Under the pieces are notes generated by a model. The model had not been told where the DNA came from and made no database searches. It saw nothing but the letters and a program-made list of their open reading frames with translations. A DNA stretch of 34,884 nt, taken from contig CAYFJO010000066.1 of assembly GCA_964343305.1 (NCBI GenBank), positions 1 to 34,884 on the forward strand, in the 5' to 3' direction. Position 1 is the stretch's first letter, and every line of letters begins with the position of its first letter. This document shows positions 1 through 7,137 of this stretch, one piece after another. A program made the position numbers and the translations under genes. The DNA comes from CAYFJO01 sp964343305 (GTDB taxonomy: Bacteria > Planctomycetota > Planctomycetia > Pirellulales > Pirellulaceae).

Positions 1-514
1 CCATCCGCGTGATCATCGCGGCGTAGGCGGCTCGCGGCGTGAAGTGCGGCGTGTAACCAAAGAAGCGATCGACGCCTTGATTACACGGACGACCGGCCGA
101 TTCGGGTCCGCCCAGTCCCCATTTGCCGAATGCTCCAGTGACGTAGCCTTGCTTTTGCAGCAACTCGGCGATCGTCACTTCTTCATCGGGAATCGGCCAC
201 TGGCCTTCGGGTGGCGTGCCTTTGTTGCTGCGGATGTAGGCGTGACCGGGATGTCTTCCCGTCATCAACACGCAACGCGACGGAGCACAAACCGCGTTGC
301 CAGAATAGTGTTGCGTGAGCCGCATGCCGTGTTGCGCCAGGGCATCAAGATTCGGTGTGCGGATCTTCTTCTGGCCAAAGCATCCAAGCTCTCGATAACC
401 GAGGTCGTCGGCGATGATGAGGACAATATTAGGTTTGCGGGCCGCAACTGCAAACCCGCAGAAGGAAAGGGCTGCACTTCGAGCAATGAAAAATACGGCA
501 ATTCTTCTCTTCAT
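1..514 (-). CDS. Sulfatase, N-terminal part (runs off the window edge)
   Basis: Start of a type I (formylglycine-dependent) sulfatase, a secreted hydrolase of sulfate esters such as algal polysaccharides. The frame is open from ATG 514 to the window edge (171 codons). A signal peptide spans about residues 1-25. The metal-binding NIVLIIADDLGY motif follows at 29-40, then CAPSR at 76-80, whose Cys76 is the residue converted to formylglycine, then MTGRHPGH and GAFGKWGLGG. After FFGY (151-154) the protein passes directly to PHFTPRAAYAAMITRM. In planctomycetal sulfatases I know, that motif lies roughly 85-110 residues further on, after the segment with the PFFLY-type strand. The gene therefore looks internally deleted in frame, although the rest of it lies outside the window. 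It is divergent from hisG. The family call is firm; function is doubtful. Confidence 0.85.
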   Translation of the reverse strand, partial: MKRRIAVFFIARSAALSFCGFAVAARKPNIVLIIADDLGYRELGCFGQKKIRTPNLDALAQHGMRLTQHYSGNAVCAPSRCVLMTGRHPGHAYIRSNKGTPPEGQWPIPDEEVTIAELLQKQGYVTGAFGKWGLGGPESAGRPCNQGVDRFFGYTPHFTPRAAYAAMITRM

Positions 515-819
515 TTTGACACCTACAATCTTTGGCTTGAAACGCACAAACGTTCACATGATGTTTGGAGTTTTCAGTTCTCTAATTGTTACTGTGGGAC
601 AATGAATTCGCAACTTCGGTGGATTGAATGAGGAAAATAGGAAATCAGGAACAGCAAGGCGATGTCGTATTTTATTTCATGCTTTTCTGTTTTCCTTATT
701 CAATCATCGCAAGTTCTTCATAGTTAGTTTTGTTCTCCCATCTTCGCGCCTCTGCATCTTTCCGTGATACTCATTTCTTTCGGCAATTGAGTGAAAATCG
801 AATCACCGTCAGCAACAAC
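515..819. other. Intergenic region between sulfatase and hisG
   Basis: Gap of 305 bases between two divergently transcribed genes, so promoters for both should lie here. It is moderately AT-rich around 590-720. I saw no convincing -35/-10 pair, hairpin, RNA gene or small ORF with coding character. The long + frame through 44-631 is antisense to the sulfatase and is not taken as a gene. Confidence 0.4.
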
Positions 820-1671
820 ATGGACAATCTTCGAATCGGAATACCAAGTAAGGGTCGGCTGGCAGAATTAGCAACCGACTTATTGAAGGAAGCTGGGCTT
901 TCATTTCGTCGACAGGATCGTGGCTTGTTCGCCAAAGTACGCGACATGCCGATCGATATTACATTCTTGCGGACGGATGACATCCCGATCCTGTGTTCGG
1001 AGGGTGCGATCGACATGGGAATCACGGGCAGCGACCTGATCAGCGAATCCGGGGCCGATGTTGCCCAGCGGCTGGAACTCGGTGTGGGCAAATGCCGCCT
1101 CGCGATTTGTGTTCCTGAAGATTCAAGCATTCAATCTCCGGCCGATCTGGCCGACAGTCGGATTGCGTCGAGCTTTCCCAGCGTCACGCAGGCGTATTTG
1201 AAAGAGCACGGCGCGACGGCTCACATGGTTTGTTTGTCGGGTAGCGTCGAAGTGATGATCGCGCTGGGTGTGGCCGACGCCATTGTCGATCTGGTCGAAA
1301 CCGGCAGTACGTTGGCCGCCAATCGACTGCGAATCCTCGACGAGATCGGCAAGTATCAAACGGTTCTGATTCAGAACCACGACAAGCGTCATGCGGAGTT
1401 GGCCGATCGAGTTGTTCGTCGGCTGGAAGGTGTCGTGATCGCGCGCAGTTATTCACTGCTGGAATATAATGTGCCGCGAGCGAAGCTTTCCGAAGCCGAG
1501 GAGATCACTCCTGGGTATAATTCGCCAACGGTCAATTCGCTCGAGGATCCCGACTGGTGCGCCGTTCAAGTCATGGTTCGTCGGGGTGAAGTGACCGATG
1601 TGATGGACAAGCTCGAAGCCCTCGGCGCGTCAGCAATTCTCGAAACGCAGATATCTAACTGTCGGCTTTGA
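820..1671 (+). CDS. hisG: ATP phosphoribosyltransferase, long form
   Basis: First enzyme of histidine biosynthesis, joining ATP and PRPP to give phosphoribosyl-ATP in the cytoplasm. The 283-residue protein opens with RIGIPSKGRL, has the TFLRTDDIP and GITGSDLI segments of the catalytic lobe, and carries the PRPP-binding DLVETGSTLAANRL motif at about 167-180. The last 75 residues (from about DPDWCAVQVMV) match the ACT-like HisG_C domain of the long, self-sufficient, histidine-inhibited form, so no HisZ partner should be needed. The frame is open upstream to 730, but family alignment supports ATG 820 (MDNLRIGIPSKGR). No other his gene is nearby, as is usual in planctomycetes with scattered his genes. 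Confidence 0.96.
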   Translation: MDNLRIGIPSKGRLAELATDLLKEAGLSFRRQDRGLFAKVRDMPIDITFLRTDDIPILCSEGAIDMGITGSDLISESGADVAQRLELGVGKCRLAICVPEDSSIQSPADLADSRIASSFPSVTQAYLKEHGATAHMVCLSGSVEVMIALGVADAIVDLVETGSTLAANRLRILDEIGKYQTVLIQNHDKRHAELADRVVRRLEGVVIARSYSLLEYNVPRAKLSEAEEITPGYNSPTVNSLEDPDWCAVQVMVRRGEVTDVMDKLEALGASAILETQISNCRL

Positions 1672-1782
1672 TTCTTATCTGCATCTACTTTCTTACCACG
1701 CGGAGCGGTGTCCAGTGTGTTTGGCCCGGTATGTGCTATTGCTCCGACCAACCCTCATTCACACATACAGGAGATGCCACGA

Positions 1783-2511
1783 ATGCGTTCACGAAACAAT
1801 TCTTTCGTTTTGATTGCGTTTCTTTTCGCGATTTACGCCGTGTTCACTTCGGCTGCTCAGGCCGCTACGGTTGTCTATGTTCACGGTTTTGGTGGGGCAA
1901 ACTTCAAACCTCAGTTTTCGACCAACCTGCTGCAATTCTTCAATCGACAGGCTCCCGGAAATCGCGTGGTTAGTTACGTGTGGGATTCTCCAGCAGTTGG
2001 TTTGTTGGATATTCTTACGCGCGACCCAGAAGACAACATCTGGAAATGGCACGCCGCCAAGCGGATGGCCGACCAGGAATCGCGTGGATTACAACGACTC
2101 ATCGCCGATTTAGAACGAACGGGCGAGACCTACTATATTGTCGGTCACAGCCTCGGAACTCGCGTCGTTCTCGGTGCGATTGAGTCCAATCCCTACCAAA
2201 TGCGAAACCTGCGCGGAGTTTACTTTCTCGCATCCGCCTTACCAAACACGGCGTCTCTCAGTCAACGAGGTCGTCAAGTGCTGCCGCCTGGTTTGATGAT
2301 CAATAGCATCGGCTCGCCAGATTTCGACCAGGTGTTGAAGGACCTCTATGTTGTCGCCGAAGGACGGCATGCACCGCGTGCGGGCGGAAGCACTGGATTT
2401 CGTGATCGTTCGTTATTCATCAACATGCCAGTTGATCTACGACACACTCAGTATCATCGGTTAGCCGAAGCGATCGGGGCCGACTGCCTTGAACGCGAGT
2501 ATCACCGGTAA
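1783..2511 (+). CDS. Secreted alpha/beta hydrolase
   Basis: Alpha/beta-hydrolase-fold protein of 242 residues, exported. A signal peptide covers residues 1-27 (cleavage likely after AAQA). The first core strand then gives VVYVHGFGG, an oxyanion-hole region. The nucleophile elbow GHSLG is at 121-125 with Ser123. An acid is likely in the GSPDFDQV region and the histidine in LRHTQYHRL near the C-terminus. Start 1783 is chosen because a CAGGAG at 1768-1773 lies nine bases upstream; ATG 1774 is an alternative too close to that SD. It resembles DUF900-like esterases, but the substrate cannot be told from sequence. It follows hisG by about 110 bases with no clear functional link. Confidence 0.75.
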   Translation: MRSRNNSFVLIAFLFAIYAVFTSAAQAATVVYVHGFGGANFKPQFSTNLLQFFNRQAPGNRVVSYVWDSPAVGLLDILTRDPEDNIWKWHAAKRMADQESRGLQRLIADLERTGETYYIVGHSLGTRVVLGAIESNPYQMRNLRGVYFLASALPNTASLSQRGRQVLPPGLMINSIGSPDFDQVLKDLYVVAEGRHAPRAGGSTGFRDRSLFINMPVDLRHTQYHRLAEAIGADCLEREYHR

Positions 2512-2591
2512 TCAGCCGCCGGGATCTCAGATCAAAAAAACGTGTGTTCATCTTGATTTCACTTTCAAAATGCCGTCCAAAGATAATGATG

Positions 2592-2611
2592 CCCCAACGA
2601 TCTCGTTGGGG
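2592..2611 (+). terminator. Hairpin, possible terminator after the hydrolase gene
   Basis: A 9-bp perfect inverted repeat (CCCCAACGA / TCGTTGGGG) with a 2-base loop lies 80 bases after the hydrolase stop. The following sequence is pyrimidine-rich (TACTTCTATTTC) rather than a clean T-run, so it is a weak or Rho-assisted terminator at best. Confidence 0.45.
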
Positions 2612-2669
2612 TACTTCTATTTCATGTATAATCCGCGTTGAATGACAAGAAAGGCACCCAGGATTCCTA

Positions 2670-2798
2670 ATGAAGTTCAGCGACTATACATGTCTTGTCA
2701 ATGGAAACACCAATCCGGTGGCCGAAGAGTTTTTCACCAAAGTGTTATCGGAACAGTTGGGGGCGAAGCTAGTTTGCAACCCAATTGGGGTGCGGTGA
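2670..2798 (+). CDS. Small ORF in frame with and just before the Lgt-like gene
   Basis: A 42-codon frame beginning MKFSDYTCLVNGNTNPVA and ending NPIGVR before TGA 2796-2798. Composition is protein-like, but I do not recognise it. It is in exactly the same reading frame as the membrane-protein gene at 2817, with only the TGA and a few codons between. It could be an independent small leader peptide, the remnant of a longer N-terminus cut by a nonsense mutation, or chance. No strong SD precedes ATG 2670. Confidence 0.3.
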   Translation: MKFSDYTCLVNGNTNPVAEEFFTKVLSEQLGAKLVCNPIGVR

Positions 2799-2816
2799 AT
2801 CAGATTGGGTACGGTG

Positions 2817-3563
2817 ATGCACAATGCCTGGGTTTATCCGATCATCATGATCACGGCAACCGCCGTCTGCGGCATCATGCTGCGACGCTCGCAGGAACGA
2901 TTGCCGCTCAGCGCTGCCCAGAAGTTTGGGATCGGATTGGGGGCTTTTATCGGGGCCATGGTCGGCTCGAAACTGCCATTTCTATTCTCCGATCTCGAAG
3001 GTCTCATCAGTGGTACGGCTTGGCTATCGCACGGCAAGACGATCATGTGTGGCATCGTGGGCGGCTACTTCGGCGTTGAGATTGCCAAGTGGTCGTTGGA
3101 TGTCCGCGTCAAAACAGGCGATACTTTTGCTTTGCCGGTCGCGGTCGCCGTGGCGATTGGACGCGTGGCATGCTTCTTCGGCGGGTGTTGCTACGGGCGA
3201 CCGACTTCGTTGCCCTGGGGTGTATCCTTTTCAACCGCGACACAAGATCCAGACATCCCACGACATCCGACGCAACTTTATGAAGCCAGCTTTCATCTCA
3301 CGATGGCCGTCATTCTCGTCTGGCTTGCGAGGCGCGGCCAAATGCGCGGCCAGTTGGTGAAGTTCTACATCGTGACGTACTTGTTCTACCGTTTTGCGAC
3401 CGAGTTTATTCGTCCAGAAGAGAAACTCTGGTTGGGGCTGACGGGCTACCAATGGGCAGCGATCGCGATGTTGCCGCTGTTTGTCGCGCTGTGGATTCGT
3501 GACGAGCGACAATTCCATCGGGATGTCCCTGTGGCGAGCGAATTAGAGAGAACTGGCGGCTGA
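2817..3563 (+). CDS. Lgt-superfamily membrane protein (prolipoprotein diacylglyceryl transferase-like)
   Basis: Polytopic inner-membrane protein of 248 residues with about seven hydrophobic segments and the Lgt fold signature: HGKTIMCGIVGGY at 72-84, GRVACFFGGCCYGRPT at 115-130, HPTQLYE near 155, and YRFATEFIRPEE towards the C-terminus. True Lgt transfers diacylglycerol from phosphatidylglycerol to the lipobox cysteine of prolipoproteins. The first Arg of the signature (Arg116) and the C-terminal Arg are kept. The Asn that follows it in E. coli Lgt (GRxGNF) is Cys119 here, and three Cys cluster at 119, 124 and 125. It may therefore be a paralogue with changed chemistry. The start could be TTG 2805, GTG 2814 or ATG 2817; ATG is preferred. 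Its end overlaps the convergent Rho gene by 21 bases. Confidence 0.8.
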   Translation: MHNAWVYPIIMITATAVCGIMLRRSQERLPLSAAQKFGIGLGAFIGAMVGSKLPFLFSDLEGLISGTAWLSHGKTIMCGIVGGYFGVEIAKWSLDVRVKTGDTFALPVAVAVAIGRVACFFGGCCYGRPTSLPWGVSFSTATQDPDIPRHPTQLYEASFHLTMAVILVWLARRGQMRGQLVKFYIVTYLFYRFATEFIRPEEKLWLGLTGYQWAAIAMLPLFVALWIRDERQFHRDVPVASELERTGG

Positions 3564-4757
3564 GATCCGGTCGATGAATTCCGTGTTCGACTGAAATCGC
3601 GCTAACTGATCGGTCAGCCGTTCCATCGCTTCAACGTGGTTCATTGATGCAAGCGATCGTCGCAGCAACGTCACCGCATCCAGTGTCTTTGTGTCGAGTA
3701 GCAGTTCGTCTCGGCGGGTCTTTGACTTCGTGACATCCATCGCAGGCCAGACGCGCCGTTCGGCAAGTTGCTCATCCAAGACGACCTCCATATTGCCCGT
3801 CCCTTTGAACTCCTGATAGATCGCTTCGTCCATTCGGTTTTGCGTGTCAACGAGTGCAGTGGCAACGATCGTCAACGATCCGCCTTCACGAAAAGCACGA
3901 GCCGACGCAAACAATCGCTTCGGGATTTCCAACGCCCGTGTCTTGAGTCCGCCTGGTCCGAGCGAACCTTGGACCCATGGCATTTTGTTGAAGGCCCGCG
4001 CCAGACGGGTCAACGAATCCGCGAGCAGCACCACATCATGCCCAAGTTCGACGAGCCGATGGCATCGCTGGACGACAAGTTGCGACAGTCGAACGTGACT
4101 CTCCGGATCGCAGTCCAACGTGCTTGCCAACAATTCGCCATGCAGCGCCATTTGCATCTCGGTGACTTCTTCCGGACGTTCGTCAACCAGCAGCCCAAGC
4201 AATACGATGTTCGGATAATTCTCCGCGACGCTGTTCGCGATCTGTCGCAACAACATCGTTTTTCCGGATCTGGGCGGCGCGACAATCAGTGCCCGTTGCT
4301 CTTTCCCCAAGGGTGTCAGAAGATCGATGACTCGCATGCTGACCGACTCTGGGCCCGTTTCGAGTTGGATCTGGTCTCGTGGATTCACAGGTGTTAGAGA
4401 TTCGATTTGACGAACACTTCGAAATGCGTCCGCCGAAATGCCGTCAACGTCGTTGATTTCGATGAGGCGATTACCCTTGCGAGAATCAGTGGCTTTGGAA
4501 ACACCTTCGATCCGAATGCCGGCACGCAATGAGAGTGTTTCCATCATTCGCTGTGGCACAAAGGGGTCGCCAGGCGTCGCGAGATAGTTGTTTCGATGGT
4601 CTCTCAAGAACCCGTAGCCGTCTGGATGGAGTTCGAGAACGCCGGATACAGGTTTGCGTCCCTGGACCGCCGTTGTTTGTTTCTTTTTGATTGACGATTG
4701 ATCGCGGCCATACCTGTCATTCTTTAGACGGCGCGTTTGTGAGGTTTTCTGATTCAT
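3543..4757 (-). CDS. Transcription termination factor Rho, divergent paralogue
   Basis: Rho-type RNA-dependent hexameric helicase of 404 residues that would terminate untranslated transcripts. The start at 4757 is fixed by a strong SD (AAAGGAG, 6 bases upstream); the frame is open further back. Residues 1-35 are basic and lysine-rich. The classical Rho_N helix bundle is absent, and the cold-shock RNA-binding fold follows (GVLELHPDGYGFLRD, 39-53). The RecA-like core has Walker A APPRSGKT (160-167), LVDERPEEVTEM and the R-loop DSLTRLARAFN. In the Q-loop region the usual SGGVD is replaced by PGGLK, and the neighbouring Rho is more canonical, so this copy may have a special role or target set. 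It lies 253 bases downstream of the other rho, in the same direction. Confidence 0.93.
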   Translation of the reverse strand: MNQKTSQTRRLKNDRYGRDQSSIKKKQTTAVQGRKPVSGVLELHPDGYGFLRDHRNNYLATPGDPFVPQRMMETLSLRAGIRIEGVSKATDSRKGNRLIEINDVDGISADAFRSVRQIESLTPVNPRDQIQLETGPESVSMRVIDLLTPLGKEQRALIVAPPRSGKTMLLRQIANSVAENYPNIVLLGLLVDERPEEVTEMQMALHGELLASTLDCDPESHVRLSQLVVQRCHRLVELGHDVVLLADSLTRLARAFNKMPWVQGSLGPGGLKTRALEIPKRLFASARAFREGGSLTIVATALVDTQNRMDEAIYQEFKGTGNMEVVLDEQLAERRVWPAMDVTKSKTRRDELLLDTKTLDAVTLLRRSLASMNHVEAMERLTDQLARFQSNTEFIDRISAASSL

Positions 4758-4961
4758 GAAGATCTCCTTTGAAAAATACGGAACTACAACGGCGGAAGTC
4801 GCCGTGTGAGAGAAATGTCCACGGATTGCAGCAAGAGGGTACAATCTATTCACGCGAGAGTGCGTACAGCGTCGCGCATGCCTATCGACCGAGTTGCGCG
4901 TGTATTAATTCAGACGCCAGGCACGTAGTACCACGACTACCTTCGATTGGCAAATCGTGTC

Positions 4962-4983
4962 GAGCAATTGTTCTACAATTGGC
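4962..4983. repeat. Half copy of the CAATTGTTC-family repeat
   Basis: GAGCAATTGTTCTACAATTG resembles one arm of the element at 24585-24635, and contains two CAATTG or ACAATTG units. It lies in the 253-base gap between the two rho genes, 30 bases after the end of the canonical rho on the minus strand. Confidence 0.45.
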
Positions 4984-5010
4984 AGGCGTCAATCAAAGAT
5001 GAGCCGCGTG

Positions 5011-6315
5011 TTAGTCAGCGACCTGAGTGCTGCTGATCAACTTGAGAAATGCTTCGTTCGTGTCGAAGCGACCAAGTTGTTTCGTCAATTGCTCCATCGC
5101 GTCGACCGGATGCATGGTCGTTAACGTGCGACGCAACATTGTGACCGCGTGGAGTGTCTCCGGGTCGTGTAGCAATTCTTCGCGGCGCGTGCCGGACTGG
5201 GTGATGTCAATCGCGGGCCATACGCGCCGATCGGCGAGACGGCGGTCCAACACCAATTCCATGTTACCGGTGCCTTTGAACTCTTGGAAAATCAATTCGT
5301 CCATGCGGCTGCCCGTGTCGACCAAGGCGGTACCCACCACGGTTAAGGAGCCACCCTCTTCGAAAGCTCGTGCGCTGGCGAACAGTTTTTTCGGCACATC
5401 CATCGCTTTGATGTCGACGCCACCGCTCATCGTGCGGCCCGTGTTTCCGACCCACTTGTTAAACGCACGGGCCAGCCGGGTGATGGAATCCATAAGCAAA
5501 AACACATCTTTGCCCATTTCAGCCAGACGTTTGCAACGTTCCACGATGAGCTGCGAGATCCGAACGTGGCTTTCGACATCCTCGTCCAAACTGCTCGCCA
5601 CAACCTCTCCGTCGACGTTGCGCCGCATGTCGGTGACTTCTTCGGGTCGTTCGTCGACGAGCAAGACAATTAGCTTGACGTCCTTATAGTTCTGCGCGAT
5701 CCCTTGGCTGATGTGTTGCAGCATGATTGTTTTGCCGCTGCGAGGTGGTGAGACGATCAACGCTCGCTGGCCACGGCCCAGCGGAGTCAACAAGTCCATC
5801 ACGCGTGTCGTCAAAGGCAAAGGGCCCGTTTCCAGGCGGTACCATAATTCCGGATTGATTGGTGTTAGCGAATCAAATGTACTGACGCTCCCATACTCTT
5901 CGGGCGCCATGCCGTCGACGTCCTTGATTTCCATCAAGCGTGGACCCTGCTGTCGCCGTCCCGGACGAACCATTCCGGTAATCATCACGCCTTCTCGCAG
6001 TCGATACTTTTCAATCATCGTCCCGGGTACGAATGGGTCGATCCGCTCGCGCGAATAGTTGTTCTCGGGGTTTCGCAGAAAACCGTATCCGTTGGGATGC
6101 ATCTCAAGCATCCCCGTGCCCTCCACGGGTTCCACGTCGCTGTTGGCATCGGCGTCGTTGTCGAAATTGGCGGGACCTGGTTGCAACGAGGACGCGCCGC
6201 CACCTCGACGACCACCACCGCCACCACCTCGACGACCGCCGCCACGTCCCCGATTATTACCACCGGAGCGTCCACCTCGACCGCGTTGTCCGCCACCACC
6301 TCTTTTCTTACCCAT
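5011..6315 (-). CDS. rho: Transcription termination factor Rho
   Basis: The more canonical of two adjacent Rho proteins, 434 residues. Residues 5-40 form an RGG-box-like tail of almost only Gly and Arg, then an acidic linker (50-65), the RNA-binding cold-shock fold (MLEMHPNGYGFLRNPENNY, about 69-87) and the ATPase core with SPPRSGKT (189-196), LVDERPEEVTDM, R-loop DSITRLARAFN and Q-loop SGGVD. The C-terminal segment GTRREELL...MLRRTLTTM is typical of Rho. The Arg/Gly tail replaces the Rho_N helices and probably adds non-specific RNA binding, as proposed for N-terminally extended Rhos of other phyla. Housekeeping function is expected. The roughly 800-base leader upstream could carry the autoregulation known for rho, though I see no defined element. 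Confidence 0.96.
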   Translation of the reverse strand: MGKKRGGGGQRGRGGRSGGNNRGRGGGRRGGGGGGRRGGGASSLQPGPANFDNDADANSDVEPVEGTGMLEMHPNGYGFLRNPENNYSRERIDPFVPGTMIEKYRLREGVMITGMVRPGRRQQGPRLMEIKDVDGMAPEEYGSVSTFDSLTPINPELWYRLETGPLPLTTRVMDLLTPLGRGQRALIVSPPRSGKTIMLQHISQGIAQNYKDVKLIVLLVDERPEEVTDMRRNVDGEVVASSLDEDVESHVRISQLIVERCKRLAEMGKDVFLLMDSITRLARAFNKWVGNTGRTMSGGVDIKAMDVPKKLFASARAFEEGGSLTVVGTALVDTGSRMDELIFQEFKGTGNMELVLDRRLADRRVWPAIDITQSGTRREELLHDPETLHAVTMLRRTLTTMHPVDAMEQLTKQLGRFDTNEAFLKLISSTQVAD

Positions 6316-7137
6316 GACTCACCTGTCCATTGATTTCGCGCATCCACCAAGAGTTGGGATGCGAGAATCCTGTCATCAAAGATCCTGAAACAAATTACAA
6401 ACGAACAAACATCCTTCGTGGCACTTCACGCCGCGCGAACGGAACACTTGTGCTGGTGTGCCACCGACGAACGTCTTGGTTCATCGCGGCACGGTTCGTT
6501 TCCTGAAGCACTAGCTAATCGAGCTTGGGAGAAAATCGGACCGAACCAATAGGGTTCGAATACCGACACACAAGCCCAACATGGGAGCTAGAGTGTAACT
6601 TCGACAGCAAGACAACACGAAACAATTGTTCGATGCGACACCAGCCCTGTTGGGTTGATCCTCGATCCGTATTCTCGCTCCACAATCGTTAGCTTCAAAC
6701 AACTAGAATCCTGATCAGCTAATCAATCGTTGGTGTCTTTGGTCTACTTTCCAGGACACGAGAAACTCGAGAAGCGCCGCTTAACCCCGAATGAAAGTTT
6801 GGTGTTACCTCTCAGACGATTTAGTTTTTGGGGGACTCCAAATGATTTCAAAAATGAATCGAAATCTGGAGCAAAAGCGCCTTTGCTGCTATGGCAGAAG
6901 TTTTACTACTGGGCATCTTACTCATGTATTCGACCCTGTCAAGTTAACCCTGTAGTTAATCAGGGGCAAATAGGCAGATTTTCTTGTATTTCCCTGTGCA
7001 AGAATCGCTAATTTGTCAGAATCTTGGCTTAATGTTCGTCATAACCGTTATTTTTCCTGTGACTTTCATGGCCGAAGTTCCGATACCAAATGAGATGAAT
7101 TATCGCCACCTCACTCAAAATATGGACGGACGGTGTC
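6316..7137. other. Long intergenic region between rho and the thioredoxin-like gene
   Basis: 822 bases separating divergent genes. They contain no ORF with coding character (frames through 6511-6702, 6730-7011 and 6984-7238 have unconvincing composition and no family resemblance), no tRNA-like cloverleaf and no clear terminator. The stretch 6930-7060 is AT-rich and is the likeliest promoter area for the gene at 7138; the part near 6316-6420 should hold the rho promoter and leader. No member of the repeat families seen elsewhere in the window was recognised. Confidence 0.4.

Noticed and set aside
44..631. 195-codon + frame at the window start
   Set aside because: Antisense to the sulfatase, whose motifs are unmistakable; the remainder lies in the intergenic region without coding character.
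2642..3079. 145-codon + frame overlapping the Lgt-like gene
   Set aside because: Different frame from the membrane protein; composition of a shadow ORF and no hydrophobic pattern or known motif.
6730..7011. 93-codon + frame in the rho upstream region
   Set aside because: No SD, no family resemblance, low-complexity AT-rich end; more likely chance.
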